Assembly: GCA_017989575.1 (NCBI GenBank)
Contig: JAGNPP010000125.1
Coordinates: 1 to 7,289 of the forward strand
Direction: 5' to 3'
Origin: Chryseobacterium sp.
GTDB taxonomy: Bacteria > Bacteroidota > Bacteroidia > Flavobacteriales > Weeksellaceae
DNA length: 7,289 bases
The stretch's first letter is position 1, and each line of letters begins with the position of its first letter. Shown here one piece after another: positions 1 to 6,522 of this stretch. The notes beneath the pieces are model-generated. The model saw only the letters and a list, made by a program, of their open reading frames with translations. It had not been told where the DNA came from and searched no databases. The position numbers and the translations under genes were made by a program.

Positions 1-1
1 A

Positions 2-1654
2 ACAAAGTCTGTGGAAAAAGAAAATGCCAGCGACAAAAAAGACAAATTGAAAACGGTTTTTGAATACAACCAAAGTCAAACAAAAATCAAGGAAATTTCG
101 CCCTACAATTCCAGTACAGAATACTTCTATCAAACAAAATCGGATGAGAAAGCGATCCTGAAAAAGTCATCGTATGGAAAGGGTGATTCTAAAACCGAAA
201 GCATCGAGATTGAAGATAAAAATAAAGCCGGACAAATGCTTTTGAGTGGCTACCTCAAACAGGGAAAATGGGACTACTATTACATCCACGATTACACAGC
301 AAATGTTCAGAAAACCAGATGGTTTACCGACGGCGAAATCTATCTGGAGAAAACGGAGGAAACGATGGATCTGGGCCAATACAATATTCCAGCAGGATTT
401 GTCCCTTTTGACTGGGACAGAAACCGCTCTTCGGGAATCATTAAAAAAAGCAGAGATTACACTTCCAATCAATACGACCACAATGTCGTTTTTGAATTTG
501 TAGAGAAAAACAGCCTGAAAAATCGTGTTACTTTCCAATATAATGGCGCTGATGTTTATGACGCCGGAAAAGGCTATTGGCATCGGTTTGAAGATGGTAA
601 AAAGATTGAGGAACGTTATATTTACAGGGCTAATGACATTTCGGATTTTGGGCACCGCTATGTTTACAATGCCGATGGAAAGCTGAAAAGCGACCATTAC
701 GGCTACTTTAATCAATTGCCCAATCAATTTTTGCAAAGGAATCTCTACACGTACAACGATAATGGCGACTGCATCAAAAGAACTGAAGACGGCGAAAGTG
801 GAAAAACGTATATCACCCATTTCAAATACACCTACGACGAAAATAAAAACTGGACGAGCCAAACCTCGGTTTATGGGGACGGTTCGGGAAATACGATCAA
901 ACGAAGTTTTACTTATTACAAACCCGGAGAATCCGAATTGAAGAATTCACTTTCTGAAACGGTTTACAGTCAGTATTTAAAAGAATTGCGCGCTTACAAA
1001 CCTGTTGCAGAAAAACAATTTGAAAGTTACAATTTGGCAAAAGTTAAAAAAGAAAATGCGCCAGCAGACAAAACCAATTACCGAGAATTGCGCTCCAAAA
1101 ATTGGAAAGATTTCTTGCCAAAAGGTCAAAAATCTGACACGATTACCACAGGAGATCTCAATAAAGATGGATTGGATGATCTGGTAATGGTCTATCAACC
1201 CGAAAAACTGTTGAAAAAAGAAAACAGCACGGGCAGAACTTTGAGGATTTTATTAAAACAATCTGACGGCAATTATCAGTTGGTGGCAGAAAGCAATGGC
1301 GCAGTGGCAGGCGAAAGTATGAACAATACTTATTTTTCTGGCTTGGAAATCAGGAAAGGTTTGCTCATCATCAATCACGATTTTATCAGAGGTGGTTCTG
1401 TGCATAAATACCGTTACCAAAACGGGGGCTTTTATTTGATTGGAGGCGAAAGTCATTACGGCGATGCGTCCTACCACTCCGGCGTGGATTACAATCTGAG
1501 TACGGGAAAATATATTTCCACTTACGATAATTGGGACGACAATAAGGATTTGCCAAGGTCTTCTAAAAAAGAAGGCACCAAAAAATTAACGACTTTGCCG
1601 AATATTGAAACGTTTGAAATTTTCACTTTAGGCGTTGGTAGTCACGAATTGTAA
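2..1654 (+). CDS. Hypothetical protein with YD-like repeats and a C-terminal FG-GAP-like motif (5' partial)
   Basis: The frame is open back to the first bases of the window, and the only early start candidate (GTG at 11) is followed by a charged stretch with no export signal, so the true start most likely lies upstream. Residue numbers here count from that GTG. The first half is rich in Tyr, Asp, Asn and Gly and has three spaced YD/Rhs-like motifs: YVYNADGKL near 217, YTYNDNGDC near 246 and YTYDENKNW near 273. These are typical of extracellular beta-strand proteins. GDLNKDGLDDL at 381-391 matches the calcium-loop core of FG-GAP/VCBS-type repeats. A Tyr/Gly-rich segment follows to the end. No Rhs core-cleavage motif or toxin domain is visible. 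It heads a run of four further closely spaced genes for exported or anchored proteins. I infer a surface or periplasmic location; the function is unknown. Confidence 0.8.
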   Translation, partial: TKSVEKENASDKKDKLKTVFEYNQSQTKIKEISPYNSSTEYFYQTKSDEKAILKKSSYGKGDSKTESIEIEDKNKAGQMLLSGYLKQGKWDYYYIHDYTANVQKTRWFTDGEIYLEKTEETMDLGQYNIPAGFVPFDWDRNRSSGIIKKSRDYTSNQYDHNVVFEFVEKNSLKNRVTFQYNGADVYDAGKGYWHRFEDGKKIEERYIYRANDISDFGHRYVYNADGKLKSDHYGYFNQLPNQFLQRNLYTYNDNGDCIKRTEDGESGKTYITHFKYTYDENKNWTSQTSVYGDGSGNTIKRSFTYYKPGESELKNSLSETVYSQYLKELRAYKPVAEKQFESYNLAKVKKENAPADKTNYRELRSKNWKDFLPKGQKSDTITTGDLNKDGLDDLVMVYQPEKLLKKENSTGRTLRILLKQSDGNYQLVAESNGAVAGESMNNTYFSGLEIRKGLLIINHDFIRGGSVHKYRYQNGGFYLIGGESHYGDASYHSGVDYNLSTGKYISTYDNWDDNKDLPRSSKKEGTKKLTTLPNIETFEIFTLGVGSHEL

Positions 1655-1682
1655 TTTATTAATTCAAATTAAAAACCAAAAT

Positions 1683-2417
1683 ATGAAAAAAGGATTTGCT
1701 GTTCTATTGTTGTTATTTTTCTTTGTTAATGCTTATTGTCAGGAACAAAATGAGGTTTTACTGAACAAAGTTTTGTCACAACTGAAGCTTAATAAAAAAG
1801 ACATTCACGAGCCATTGTATCGGTCTAAGGTTTTGCCGAACAAAACTTCCAACAGCGTTTTGGTCATCCCGAAATACAATGTGAATGAAACTGATGAGCA
1901 AGGTCACGATTTCTTTGTATTTGACGCTTACATCGTGGTTGCTGACAATGCAACGGGAAAAATTATCAGCAAATTTGTTGAAAAAGAAGCCTGGACTTCC
2001 GACGCAATGGTTCTCTCGGAAGTCACGATTGATACAGGACTTTATCAGCTTAATGAAAAAGACCGCGCATTTGGAGTTCGCGTGAGTTACAGAGGAAGCA
2101 GTAATCCGAATCCTTATTCTTACACCGATCTTTCGTTGTTCATCATTCAAAACAATTTGTTGAAAAGAGTTCTGAACAATTATCAAATAGACCGATACAG
2201 CGGTGAGTGGGACACGCGGTGTGCAGGCGAGTTTACGCAAATCAATAGTGTGATAAACTTTGATAAAAACCGGACAAACGGTTTCAAAAACATCATCCTC
2301 AAAAACACCATCGAAAATACCAAAAGCTATATGAAAAATGATGAATGTGAGAAAAAAGTGACAGCTAGTAAAACTGTCAAATATTTGAAATTCAACGGGA
2401 AAGAATACAATAATTAA
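1683..2417 (+). CDS. Exported hypothetical protein, possibly PA3715-like
   Basis: This is a 244-residue protein. I chose the ATG at 1683 over an in-frame upstream start at 1635 because it is followed at once by a type I signal peptide (Lys-Lys, then a Leu/Phe core at about residues 5-15), and because the earlier start would overlap the preceding gene. Cleavage probably falls before Gln20 (NAYC|QEQ). Cys19 lacks a proper lipobox, so a lipoprotein is unlikely. The mature part has SVLVIPKYN (58-66), WTSDAMVLSEVTIDTG (104-119), FGVRVSYRGSSNPNPY (130-145) and GEWDTRCAGEF (174-184). This pattern resembles periplasmic proteins annotated as the PA3715 family, from memory and untested. Cys180 and Cys222 could form a disulfide. 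It starts 28 bases after the previous gene and ends 6 bases before the next. The biochemical role is unknown. Confidence 0.85.
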   Translation: MKKGFAVLLLLFFFVNAYCQEQNEVLLNKVLSQLKLNKKDIHEPLYRSKVLPNKTSNSVLVIPKYNVNETDEQGHDFFVFDAYIVVADNATGKIISKFVEKEAWTSDAMVLSEVTIDTGLYQLNEKDRAFGVRVSYRGSSNPNPYSYTDLSLFIIQNNLLKRVLNNYQIDRYSGEWDTRCAGEFTQINSVINFDKNRTNGFKNIILKNTIENTKSYMKNDECEKKVTASKTVKYLKFNGKEYNN

Positions 2418-2423
2418 AATACA

Positions 2424-3260
2424 ATGAGAAAGAAACTCACGTTATTTATATTCATCATTGTTGTGCTGATTCTCATTGGCGCATTGTCTTACAAGGTTTT
2501 ACTTTCCGGAACCAATTCCGACAATCCGATTCCTGAAATAACAAAAGTCTTTTCAAAATTAGAAACTTACAAAAGCAAAGACAAAACAACCGACACACAA
2601 TTGATGCTTGATTACAAAGATTCAACTTACACTTATCAGGAAAGATACATTATGAAACCTGGCGATGACGTTGGCTACGAGTCAAAATCCAAAGGCAAAT
2701 TCAAAATGGATAAGGACACTTTGATTTTATATTCGGATATGCCAGACAATTCTTATTTGGATTATGACACGCACAGACTGACGCCCGAGGAAATATCGGA
2801 AAATAAATTCTCCTACATCTACCTAATTGATGAAAAAGTGAATCAAAACGAGGTCAAAATCTACTTTGACAATATTGCTGACATTGAAGATTATAAAGCT
2901 TTCACCATCATCAATAATCAATTAAAACCATTAAAAATAATCGAACGAAAAGAGATGGAAGAATCTAAATTGGTGACAACCAAGAATGGTAATTTCTTTC
3001 TCTTTCATTACTTGATTATCGAAAAACCGGCGAACAATCAGTTGCTAATCACAGGTTCACGAGGCGAAAGTTTCTTTTTTGATTTTAATAAAATTCCCTA
3101 CTCATCTTTCCACTTTTTCACGAGAATTTACTGGGGTTTTTCAGATTTTACAATGCTCAAGTTTCATAAAACCGACAAGACTTTGAAAAGGATTATTAAT
3201 CCAAATGACAAGCGCTATGAATTCAGCGATGCGTTGAACAGTTCTTTCATTAAACAATAA
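2424..3260 (+). CDS. Membrane-anchored hypothetical protein
   Basis: This 278-residue protein has a single strongly hydrophobic segment at about residues 5-23, after Met-Arg-Lys-Lys. There is no good signal-peptidase site after it, so I read it as an uncleaved N-terminal anchor with the rest in the periplasm. The soluble part is polar and rich in Lys, Asp, Ser and Tyr, with alternating hydrophobic residues suggesting beta structure. The C-terminal third is unusually rich in Phe, Tyr and Ile (FFLFHYLIIEK near 191-201, ESFFFDFNKIPYSSFHFF near 215-232). I see no cysteine in the mature part, no catalytic motif and no family I recognise. The start lies 6 bases after the preceding stop, strong evidence for shared transcription with its neighbours. 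Confidence 0.82.
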   Translation: MRKKLTLFIFIIVVLILIGALSYKVLLSGTNSDNPIPEITKVFSKLETYKSKDKTTDTQLMLDYKDSTYTYQERYIMKPGDDVGYESKSKGKFKMDKDTLILYSDMPDNSYLDYDTHRLTPEEISENKFSYIYLIDEKVNQNEVKIYFDNIADIEDYKAFTIINNQLKPLKIIERKEMEESKLVTTKNGNFFLFHYLIIEKPANNQLLITGSRGESFFFDFNKIPYSSFHFFTRIYWGFSDFTMLKFHKTDKTLKRIINPNDKRYEFSDALNSSFIKQ

Positions 3261-3273
3261 AAAATTTGAATCG

Positions 3274-3831
3274 ATGAAAAAAATATTATTTTTAGGTTTG
3301 ATTATTCTGATGTTTTCCTGCGAAAAAAAGCAAGTGAAAACTACTGTCGCTCAACAAAACCAAACTATTCCAACTAAAGAAAACATTACAACTCACGAGG
3401 TTAAAAAATCAACTGGTGATTCTATAAAGGCGCCAAAACCTCAAGTTATAATTCCTGTCAAAATACCAGAAACACCAGATAAGATCATCAAGTGTTTTCC
3501 TCCAAAGTACGTGGAGTGCAAAGACAAAGGTGGCAATATGGAAAACGGAATTGTAACAGAATGTACTTATGCAAACCAAGATTTGAATGAAGCCTACAAT
3601 GCTTTTCGCGAACGTAACAAAGACAATGACGATGGGAAATTTCTGGAAAAAGAAATGCCTTCCGGTAAACACATAGCCGGTTTCAACGACTATCCGATTT
3701 CAGTAACTTATACTTATCCGAAACAGAATATTCTGGAGGTTGAAATTTTGTTTCCCGGTGGCGTTACCATTATTAATTTTAAGAAAGAAAAAGATGATGT
3801 GAGGGTGAATATTAATCATTCTCCAGATTAA
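3274..3831 (+). CDS. Small putative lipoprotein of unknown function
   Basis: This 185-residue protein begins with Lys-Lys, a hydrophobic core and the lipobox-like end LMFSC, placing the lipidated cysteine at residue 16. CEKK follows. Residues 17-72 are a low-complexity linker rich in Thr, Lys, Gln and Pro, a common tether between lipid anchor and folded domain in Bacteroidota lipoproteins. The folded part (about 73-185) starts with a cysteine group (Cys74, Cys82, Cys97) and ends in beta-like strands around VTYTYPKQNILEVEILFPGG. Three cysteines in a secreted domain could give one disulfide plus one free thiol. I do not recognise the domain. The gene starts 13 bases after the upstream stop and ends 15 bases before the next start, inside the five-gene run. 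Confidence 0.82.
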   Translation: MKKILFLGLIILMFSCEKKQVKTTVAQQNQTIPTKENITTHEVKKSTGDSIKAPKPQVIIPVKIPETPDKIIKCFPPKYVECKDKGGNMENGIVTECTYANQDLNEAYNAFRERNKDNDDGKFLEKEMPSGKHIAGFNDYPISVTYTYPKQNILEVEILFPGGVTIINFKKEKDDVRVNINHSPD

Positions 3832-3846
3832 TTAAAAATAATAACT

Positions 3847-4893
3847 ATGAAAAAATATTTGATGTTAATAATGTTCGCCTGCACATTTCTATTTGGTCAA
3901 CAGAACTTGGATAAGCGATATAAGGAAATCGCTGGAAGATATGGCGGAAACGACGGAATTTGCTTATTTGAAGATGGTAATTATATGCTTTATGGCTATG
4001 CGACAGCAATTTTCGGAACCTACACTTTTGAGAAAGATTACATCAATTTCTATCCCGACCAACAGGAATTGTTTATGATTTTCGGTAATCAGAATCCGAC
4101 GATTGGAAATTCAGCAACGATGTTTTTTTCAGGATTTGAGCGTGATGGAACTGCAGTTCAATTTGACCAGGAAAAACCGCAGGCTGTTTTCAATGACGAT
4201 GCCAACTGTTTCGCTTCACCTTACGTTTATGAAACCAAGACTAAGCCTACTCAAATCATTCTATCCGATTTAGCGGAAGGCACTTTTTATCAAACAAAAT
4301 TTTTGATTCCGAAAGACTACAACGACCTCGCCATCGTCCACAACAAACCAAGCAGATATGAAAAAAACTTCACCGGAATGGTAAAATCTAAAGGCCATTC
4401 TAAAATCCTTAACATCTCAATGTACGACAGGGATTTCACGAAAAGCAGTGAGGATGAAAATGACAACAACTGGAAAGAAATTCTCGAAATGAAATCGGAA
4501 TATTACCAAGCAAAAGAAAGCAATAAAACCGGGGTTTTCTTCAATAAACATTATCATAATTTTCCAACGCCCGAAAATTCAGCTTACAGTTTGGACAAGA
4601 AAACCTATCAGTTCATCAGCAAAAATGCAAAGGACAACGAAGCCTATTTTCGAAACGATCAATACAATGACAATCGGTATTTGAGAAAATATATAAAAGT
4701 GGCAGGTCAACCCTTTGTTGACAAAGCTTTTAATAAAAACAGTATTTCGACGAAGAGTTTATTCTTTACCACTTGTGGCGAAGGTTCGGAAAAGTCTTAT
4801 AAATACAATGGTTTTATCGAATACGAAGATAAAAGTGAGCCTAAAGAATTACTGCAGACCACCATTGTAGCACCTTTGCCTCCATTGAATTGA
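3847..4893 (+). CDS. Secreted hypothetical protein
   Basis: This 348-residue protein has an N-terminal signal peptide (Lys-Lys, then Leu/Met/Phe to about residue 16). The probable cleavage is before Gln18 (FLFG|QQN). Cys12 lies inside the hydrophobic core and is not a lipobox cysteine. The N-terminal part of the mature protein, about residues 23-105, reads as short beta strands (AGRYGGNDG, CLFEDGNYMLYGY, FGTYTFEKDYINFYP). This pattern is seen in small secreted proteins that describe a value against a default, but I cannot assign a family. The second half is hydrophilic and rich in Lys, Asn, Asp and Tyr, ending in a Pro-rich tail (VAPLPPLN). No type IX C-terminal sorting domain is evident. It is the last gene of the five-gene run; a hairpin overlaps its stop codon, and the next gene has its own promoter. 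Confidence 0.82.
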   Translation: MKKYLMLIMFACTFLFGQQNLDKRYKEIAGRYGGNDGICLFEDGNYMLYGYATAIFGTYTFEKDYINFYPDQQELFMIFGNQNPTIGNSATMFFSGFERDGTAVQFDQEKPQAVFNDDANCFASPYVYETKTKPTQIILSDLAEGTFYQTKFLIPKDYNDLAIVHNKPSRYEKNFTGMVKSKGHSKILNISMYDRDFTKSSEDENDNNWKEILEMKSEYYQAKESNKTGVFFNKHYHNFPTPENSAYSLDKKTYQFISKNAKDNEAYFRNDQYNDNRYLRKYIKVAGQPFVDKAFNKNSISTKSLFFTTCGEGSEKSYKYNGFIEYEDKSEPKELLQTTIVAPLPPLN

Positions 4894-4955
4894 GATTAAA
4901 ATTTTAACGATTTTTATATGAGTTACATTAAAGATAATTTTAAATCTCAGTTTTA
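4891..4955 (+). terminator. Possible weak intrinsic terminator after the five-gene cluster
   Basis: TGAGATTAAAATT at 4891-4903, overlapping the stop codon, can pair with AATTTTAAATCTCA at 4936-4949 with one bulged A. A short run, GTTTTA, follows. The stem is AT-rich and the loop is about 32 bases, so the hairpin would be weak. Its position between an apparent operon end and a separate promoter supports the reading, but pairing of this kind can arise by chance in AT-rich DNA. Confidence 0.35.
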
Positions 4956-5016
4956 CCATTAATAAAGGGTTTTCCGAAAACTATTTTTATTCGCAATCAA
5001 ATAACTGTCAAATTAT

Positions 5017-5048
5017 TTGGCGGGTAATAACTTTTAGTTGTAGTTTTG
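5017..5048 (+). promoter_or_regulatory. Flavobacterial-type promoter of the TetR gene
   Basis: TAGTTTTG at 5041-5048 is an exact match to the Bacteroidota -7 consensus TAnnTTTG. TTG at 5017-5019 (within TTTG at 5016-5019) can serve as the -33 element, 21 bases upstream of the -7 box and inside the spacing reported for flavobacteria. Transcription would start about 5-10 bases after the box, giving a short A-rich leader before the ATG at 5074. An operator-like dyad directly abuts the -7 box. Confidence 0.65.
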
Positions 5049-5061
5049 CTAACGCTGTTAG
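5049..5061. promoter_or_regulatory. Putative TetR operator 1 (autoregulatory)
   Basis: CTAACGCTGTTAG has perfect 5-base inverted arms (CTAAC/GTTAG) around a 3-base centre. It starts right after the -7 box and would cover the expected transcription start of the repressor gene, the classic position for autorepression. It shares the pattern yTAACnnnGTTAG with three other sites in the gap upstream of the adaptor gene. Confidence 0.65.
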
Positions 5062-5073
5062 AAATTTAAAATA

Positions 5074-5670
5074 ATGGGCTTACACGAACGTCGTCAAAGA
5101 GAAAAGGAATCTATACGTGCAAATATTTTGCAGGAGGCTTTCACTTTGGCTAAGACGGAAGGTTGGGCCGCACTTTCTATCCGTAAGATTGCAGATGCAA
5201 TTGAGTACAGCGCTCCGGTAGTGTATGATTATTTCGAAAATAAGGAAGCGATTCTGTATGAAATCTCTCTTAATGGTTTCCATCAATTACACATCGAATT
5301 GCTGAAAGCACAGAAAAAACACAAAACGCCAGAAGATCAATTGATTGCAATTGTGGATGCTTACTGGAAATTTGCTTTTAAGAACAAAGAATATTATCAA
5401 TTGATGTTTGGCCTTGGAATGCAATGTAGCGGAAAAGGAATGATGAAGGAAGAATTCTCGTCGTTTCAAGATATGCTTTACGAATGCACATTGGAAATTA
5501 TTAATAAAAAAGGTTCAAATCCTGATAATGCCTGCCACTCTTCTCACGCCTTGTTTTCAACCGTTCACGGTTTGATTTCTATAATGATGATGAGGAATGC
5601 GGATATTCCTTCTACAATGAACAAGACAACGTTGGACGAAACTGTTTCTGCTTTTATCAAGTCATTGTAA
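5074..5670 (+). CDS. TetR/AcrR-family transcriptional repressor of an RND efflux locus
   Basis: At 198 residues this is the normal length for the family. The N-terminal DNA-binding domain is clear: ILQEAFTLAKTEGWAALSIRKIADAIEYSAPVVYDYFENKEAIL pattern across about residues 18-61, with the turn and recognition helix at about 40-52 and the typical Y-x-Y-F-x-N-K-E-A (51-59) closing the HTH. The C-terminal ligand-binding part contains YYQLMFGLG at 107-115, resembling the YRLMFG segment of the WHG-type TetR C-terminal domain. Such repressors bind a dyad as a dimer and release it when a toxic compound binds. An RND adaptor gene follows in the same direction 306 bases on, and four copies of one dyad flank the repressor gene, one at its own promoter. 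The ATG is preceded by an A/T-rich leader and is the only reasonable start. The gene looks intact. Confidence 0.93.
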   Translation: MGLHERRQREKESIRANILQEAFTLAKTEGWAALSIRKIADAIEYSAPVVYDYFENKEAILYEISLNGFHQLHIELLKAQKKHKTPEDQLIAIVDAYWKFAFKNKEYYQLMFGLGMQCSGKGMMKEEFSSFQDMLYECTLEIINKKGSNPDNACHSSHALFSTVHGLISIMMMRNADIPSTMNKTTLDETVSAFIKSL

Positions 5671-5671
5671 T

Positions 5672-5711
5672 TTTTTTTGAATCATCAATTAACAGTGTTA
5701 GGAAAATTAAC
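5672..5711 (+). repeat. Direct repeat copy A (operator-bearing unit)
   Basis: This 40-base unit has a T-run, GAA, an operator dyad and the tail GGAAAATTAAC. It aligns without gaps to 5887-5926, with about 33 of 40 bases identical by hand. The last 23 bases, which include the operator, differ at only two positions. Confidence 0.55.
5689..5701. promoter_or_regulatory. Putative TetR operator 2
   Basis: TTAACAGTGTTAG contains the perfect dyad TAACA-G-TGTTA at 5690-5700 and matches the pattern of operator 1. It lies 19 bases after the stop codon of the repressor gene, in the control region of the adaptor gene. Confidence 0.6.
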
Positions 5712-5782
5712 ATTAAATTAATCTTAAAGATTTTCAATTAGATTCGGAACCCTTCTTTGTTGAATAAACTTGCTTACAAGTA

Positions 5783-5795
5783 TTAACACCGTTAG
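5783..5795. promoter_or_regulatory. Putative TetR operator 3
   Basis: TTAACACCGTTAG keeps the TAAC/GTTA arms with centre ACC, the least symmetric of the four copies. It sits about halfway between repressor and adaptor genes and could overlap the adaptor promoter. Confidence 0.55.
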
Positions 5796-5886
5796 ATATT
5801 ATAACAACTATAAATAAATAATTAATAATAATAACATAAATCAAAGTATCGTGGAAACAAAAATCTAAGAGAATCCTAATGTTATA

Positions 5887-5926
5887 TTTTTTTGAACAAA
5901 TCATTAACACTGTTAGGAAAAGTAAC
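5887..5926 (+). repeat. Direct repeat copy B (operator-bearing unit)
   Basis: This is the partner of 5672-5711, with the same order of T-run, GAA, operator and tail GGAAAAGTAAC. Conservation beyond the dyad (GGAAAA-TAAC) suggests either a local duplication or a longer protein-binding site. Confidence 0.55.
5904..5916. promoter_or_regulatory. Putative TetR operator 4
   Basis: TTAACACTGTTAG contains the perfect dyad TAACA-C-TGTTA at 5905-5915. It ends 60 bases before the adaptor start codon, the closest of the upstream three, and lies in a repeat unit shared with operator 2. Confidence 0.6.
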
Positions 5927-5976
5927 TACAAAACTATTAAGAACGTATCTAACTTAATTCATAATTCAAACCCAAA

Positions 5977-6522
5977 ATGAAAACTATTACTCAACTAAAA
6001 TTCATTGTACTTGTCTCTAGTATCATACTTTTACAAAACTGCACAAAAGCGGCGGAAGGCCCGGCAACATTGCCTCCAGCTCTGGAATTACCAGTCTACA
6101 CGGTGATCACTTCTAACACTTCAACTTTTCAGGAATTTCCGACCGCTTTGGAAGGAAAAAACAATGTAGAAATCAGATCTCAGGTCGATGGATATCTGGA
6201 CAGAATCTTTGTTGAGGAAGGCGCATTCGTAAGAGCGGGACAGCCTTTGTTCAAAATCGATTCTAGATCATACGGCGAACAGGTGAATATGGCAAGTGCC
6301 AATCTACAAGCGGCAAACGCCAACATTCAGAAAATGAAAGTCGAAGTTGATAGACTCACAACTTTGGTTGCGGAGAAAGTGGTTTCTGACGTTCAGTTGA
6401 AAACTGCAAAAGCCAATTACGCCGTTGCAGTTGCTACAGCAGCTCAGGCAAAAGCATCTTTGAGCGGTTCGAGAATTACCAATGGTTTTACAACTATCAC
6501 AGCGCCTGTGAATCACGCGTGA
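5977..6522 (+). pseudogene. RND efflux periplasmic adaptor (HlyD/AcrA type), 3'-truncated
   Basis: The remaining 181 codons are a clear N-terminal half of a membrane-fusion adaptor, which joins an inner-membrane RND pump to an outer-membrane channel. A lipoprotein-like signal ends LLQNC with Cys22 as the probable lipid site; Asn at -1 is unusual. Next come the first half of the lipoyl-like domain (EIRSQVDGYLDRIFVEEGAF and QPLFKID, about 64-97) and an Ala-rich alpha-helical hairpin (about 98-165). The second lipoyl half begins with FTTITAPV and breaks off at Val178. Only Asn-His-Ala and a stop follow. Family members are about 350-400 residues, so the rest of the lipoyl, the beta-barrel and the membrane-proximal domains are missing. 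The start is intact and operators lie upstream, so a fragment may still be made, but it should not work as an adaptor. Confidence 0.88.

Larger units (their letters stand above)
5671..5976. promoter_or_regulatory. Regulatory gap between repressor and adaptor genes
   Basis: This AT-rich 306-base stretch has no gene. It holds three copies of the operator-like dyad, a 40-base imperfect direct repeat around two of them, and a short separate dyad ACTTG-CTTA-CAAGT at 5768-5781 next to the middle operator. I found no exact TAnnTTTG box, so the promoter of the adaptor gene cannot be placed with confidence. The leader just before the ATG at 5977 is A/C-rich, without a Shine-Dalgarno sequence. Confidence 0.6.

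Noticed and set aside
11..13. GTG at 11 as the true start of the first gene
   Set aside because: The frame is open upstream to the window edge, no leader or export signal follows, and the product would start with a charged internal-looking segment.
167..862. Long minus-strand open frame opposite the first gene
   Set aside because: Its translation is low-complexity hydrophobic with no domain, and the + strand frame has clear protein motifs. It is a mirror of that gene's codon pattern.
1652..1671. TAATTT/AAATTA inverted repeat between the first two genes
   Set aside because: Six-base AT-only arms are expected by chance at this composition, and the short gap suggests read-through rather than termination.
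1776..2240. Minus-strand open frame opposite the second gene
   Set aside because: No family resemblance and no promoter or leader; the + strand gene has a signal peptide and tight operon spacing.
5671..5678. Run of eight T after the repressor gene as an intrinsic terminator or phase-variable tract
   Set aside because: No GC-containing stem precedes it, it lies outside a coding frame, and a similar T-run recurs at 5887 as part of a repeated unit.
5689..5916. Repeated dyads as a CRISPR-like array
   Set aside because: The units are 13 bases, palindromic and unevenly spaced, one copy sits at a promoter, and a TetR gene is adjacent. Operators explain them better.
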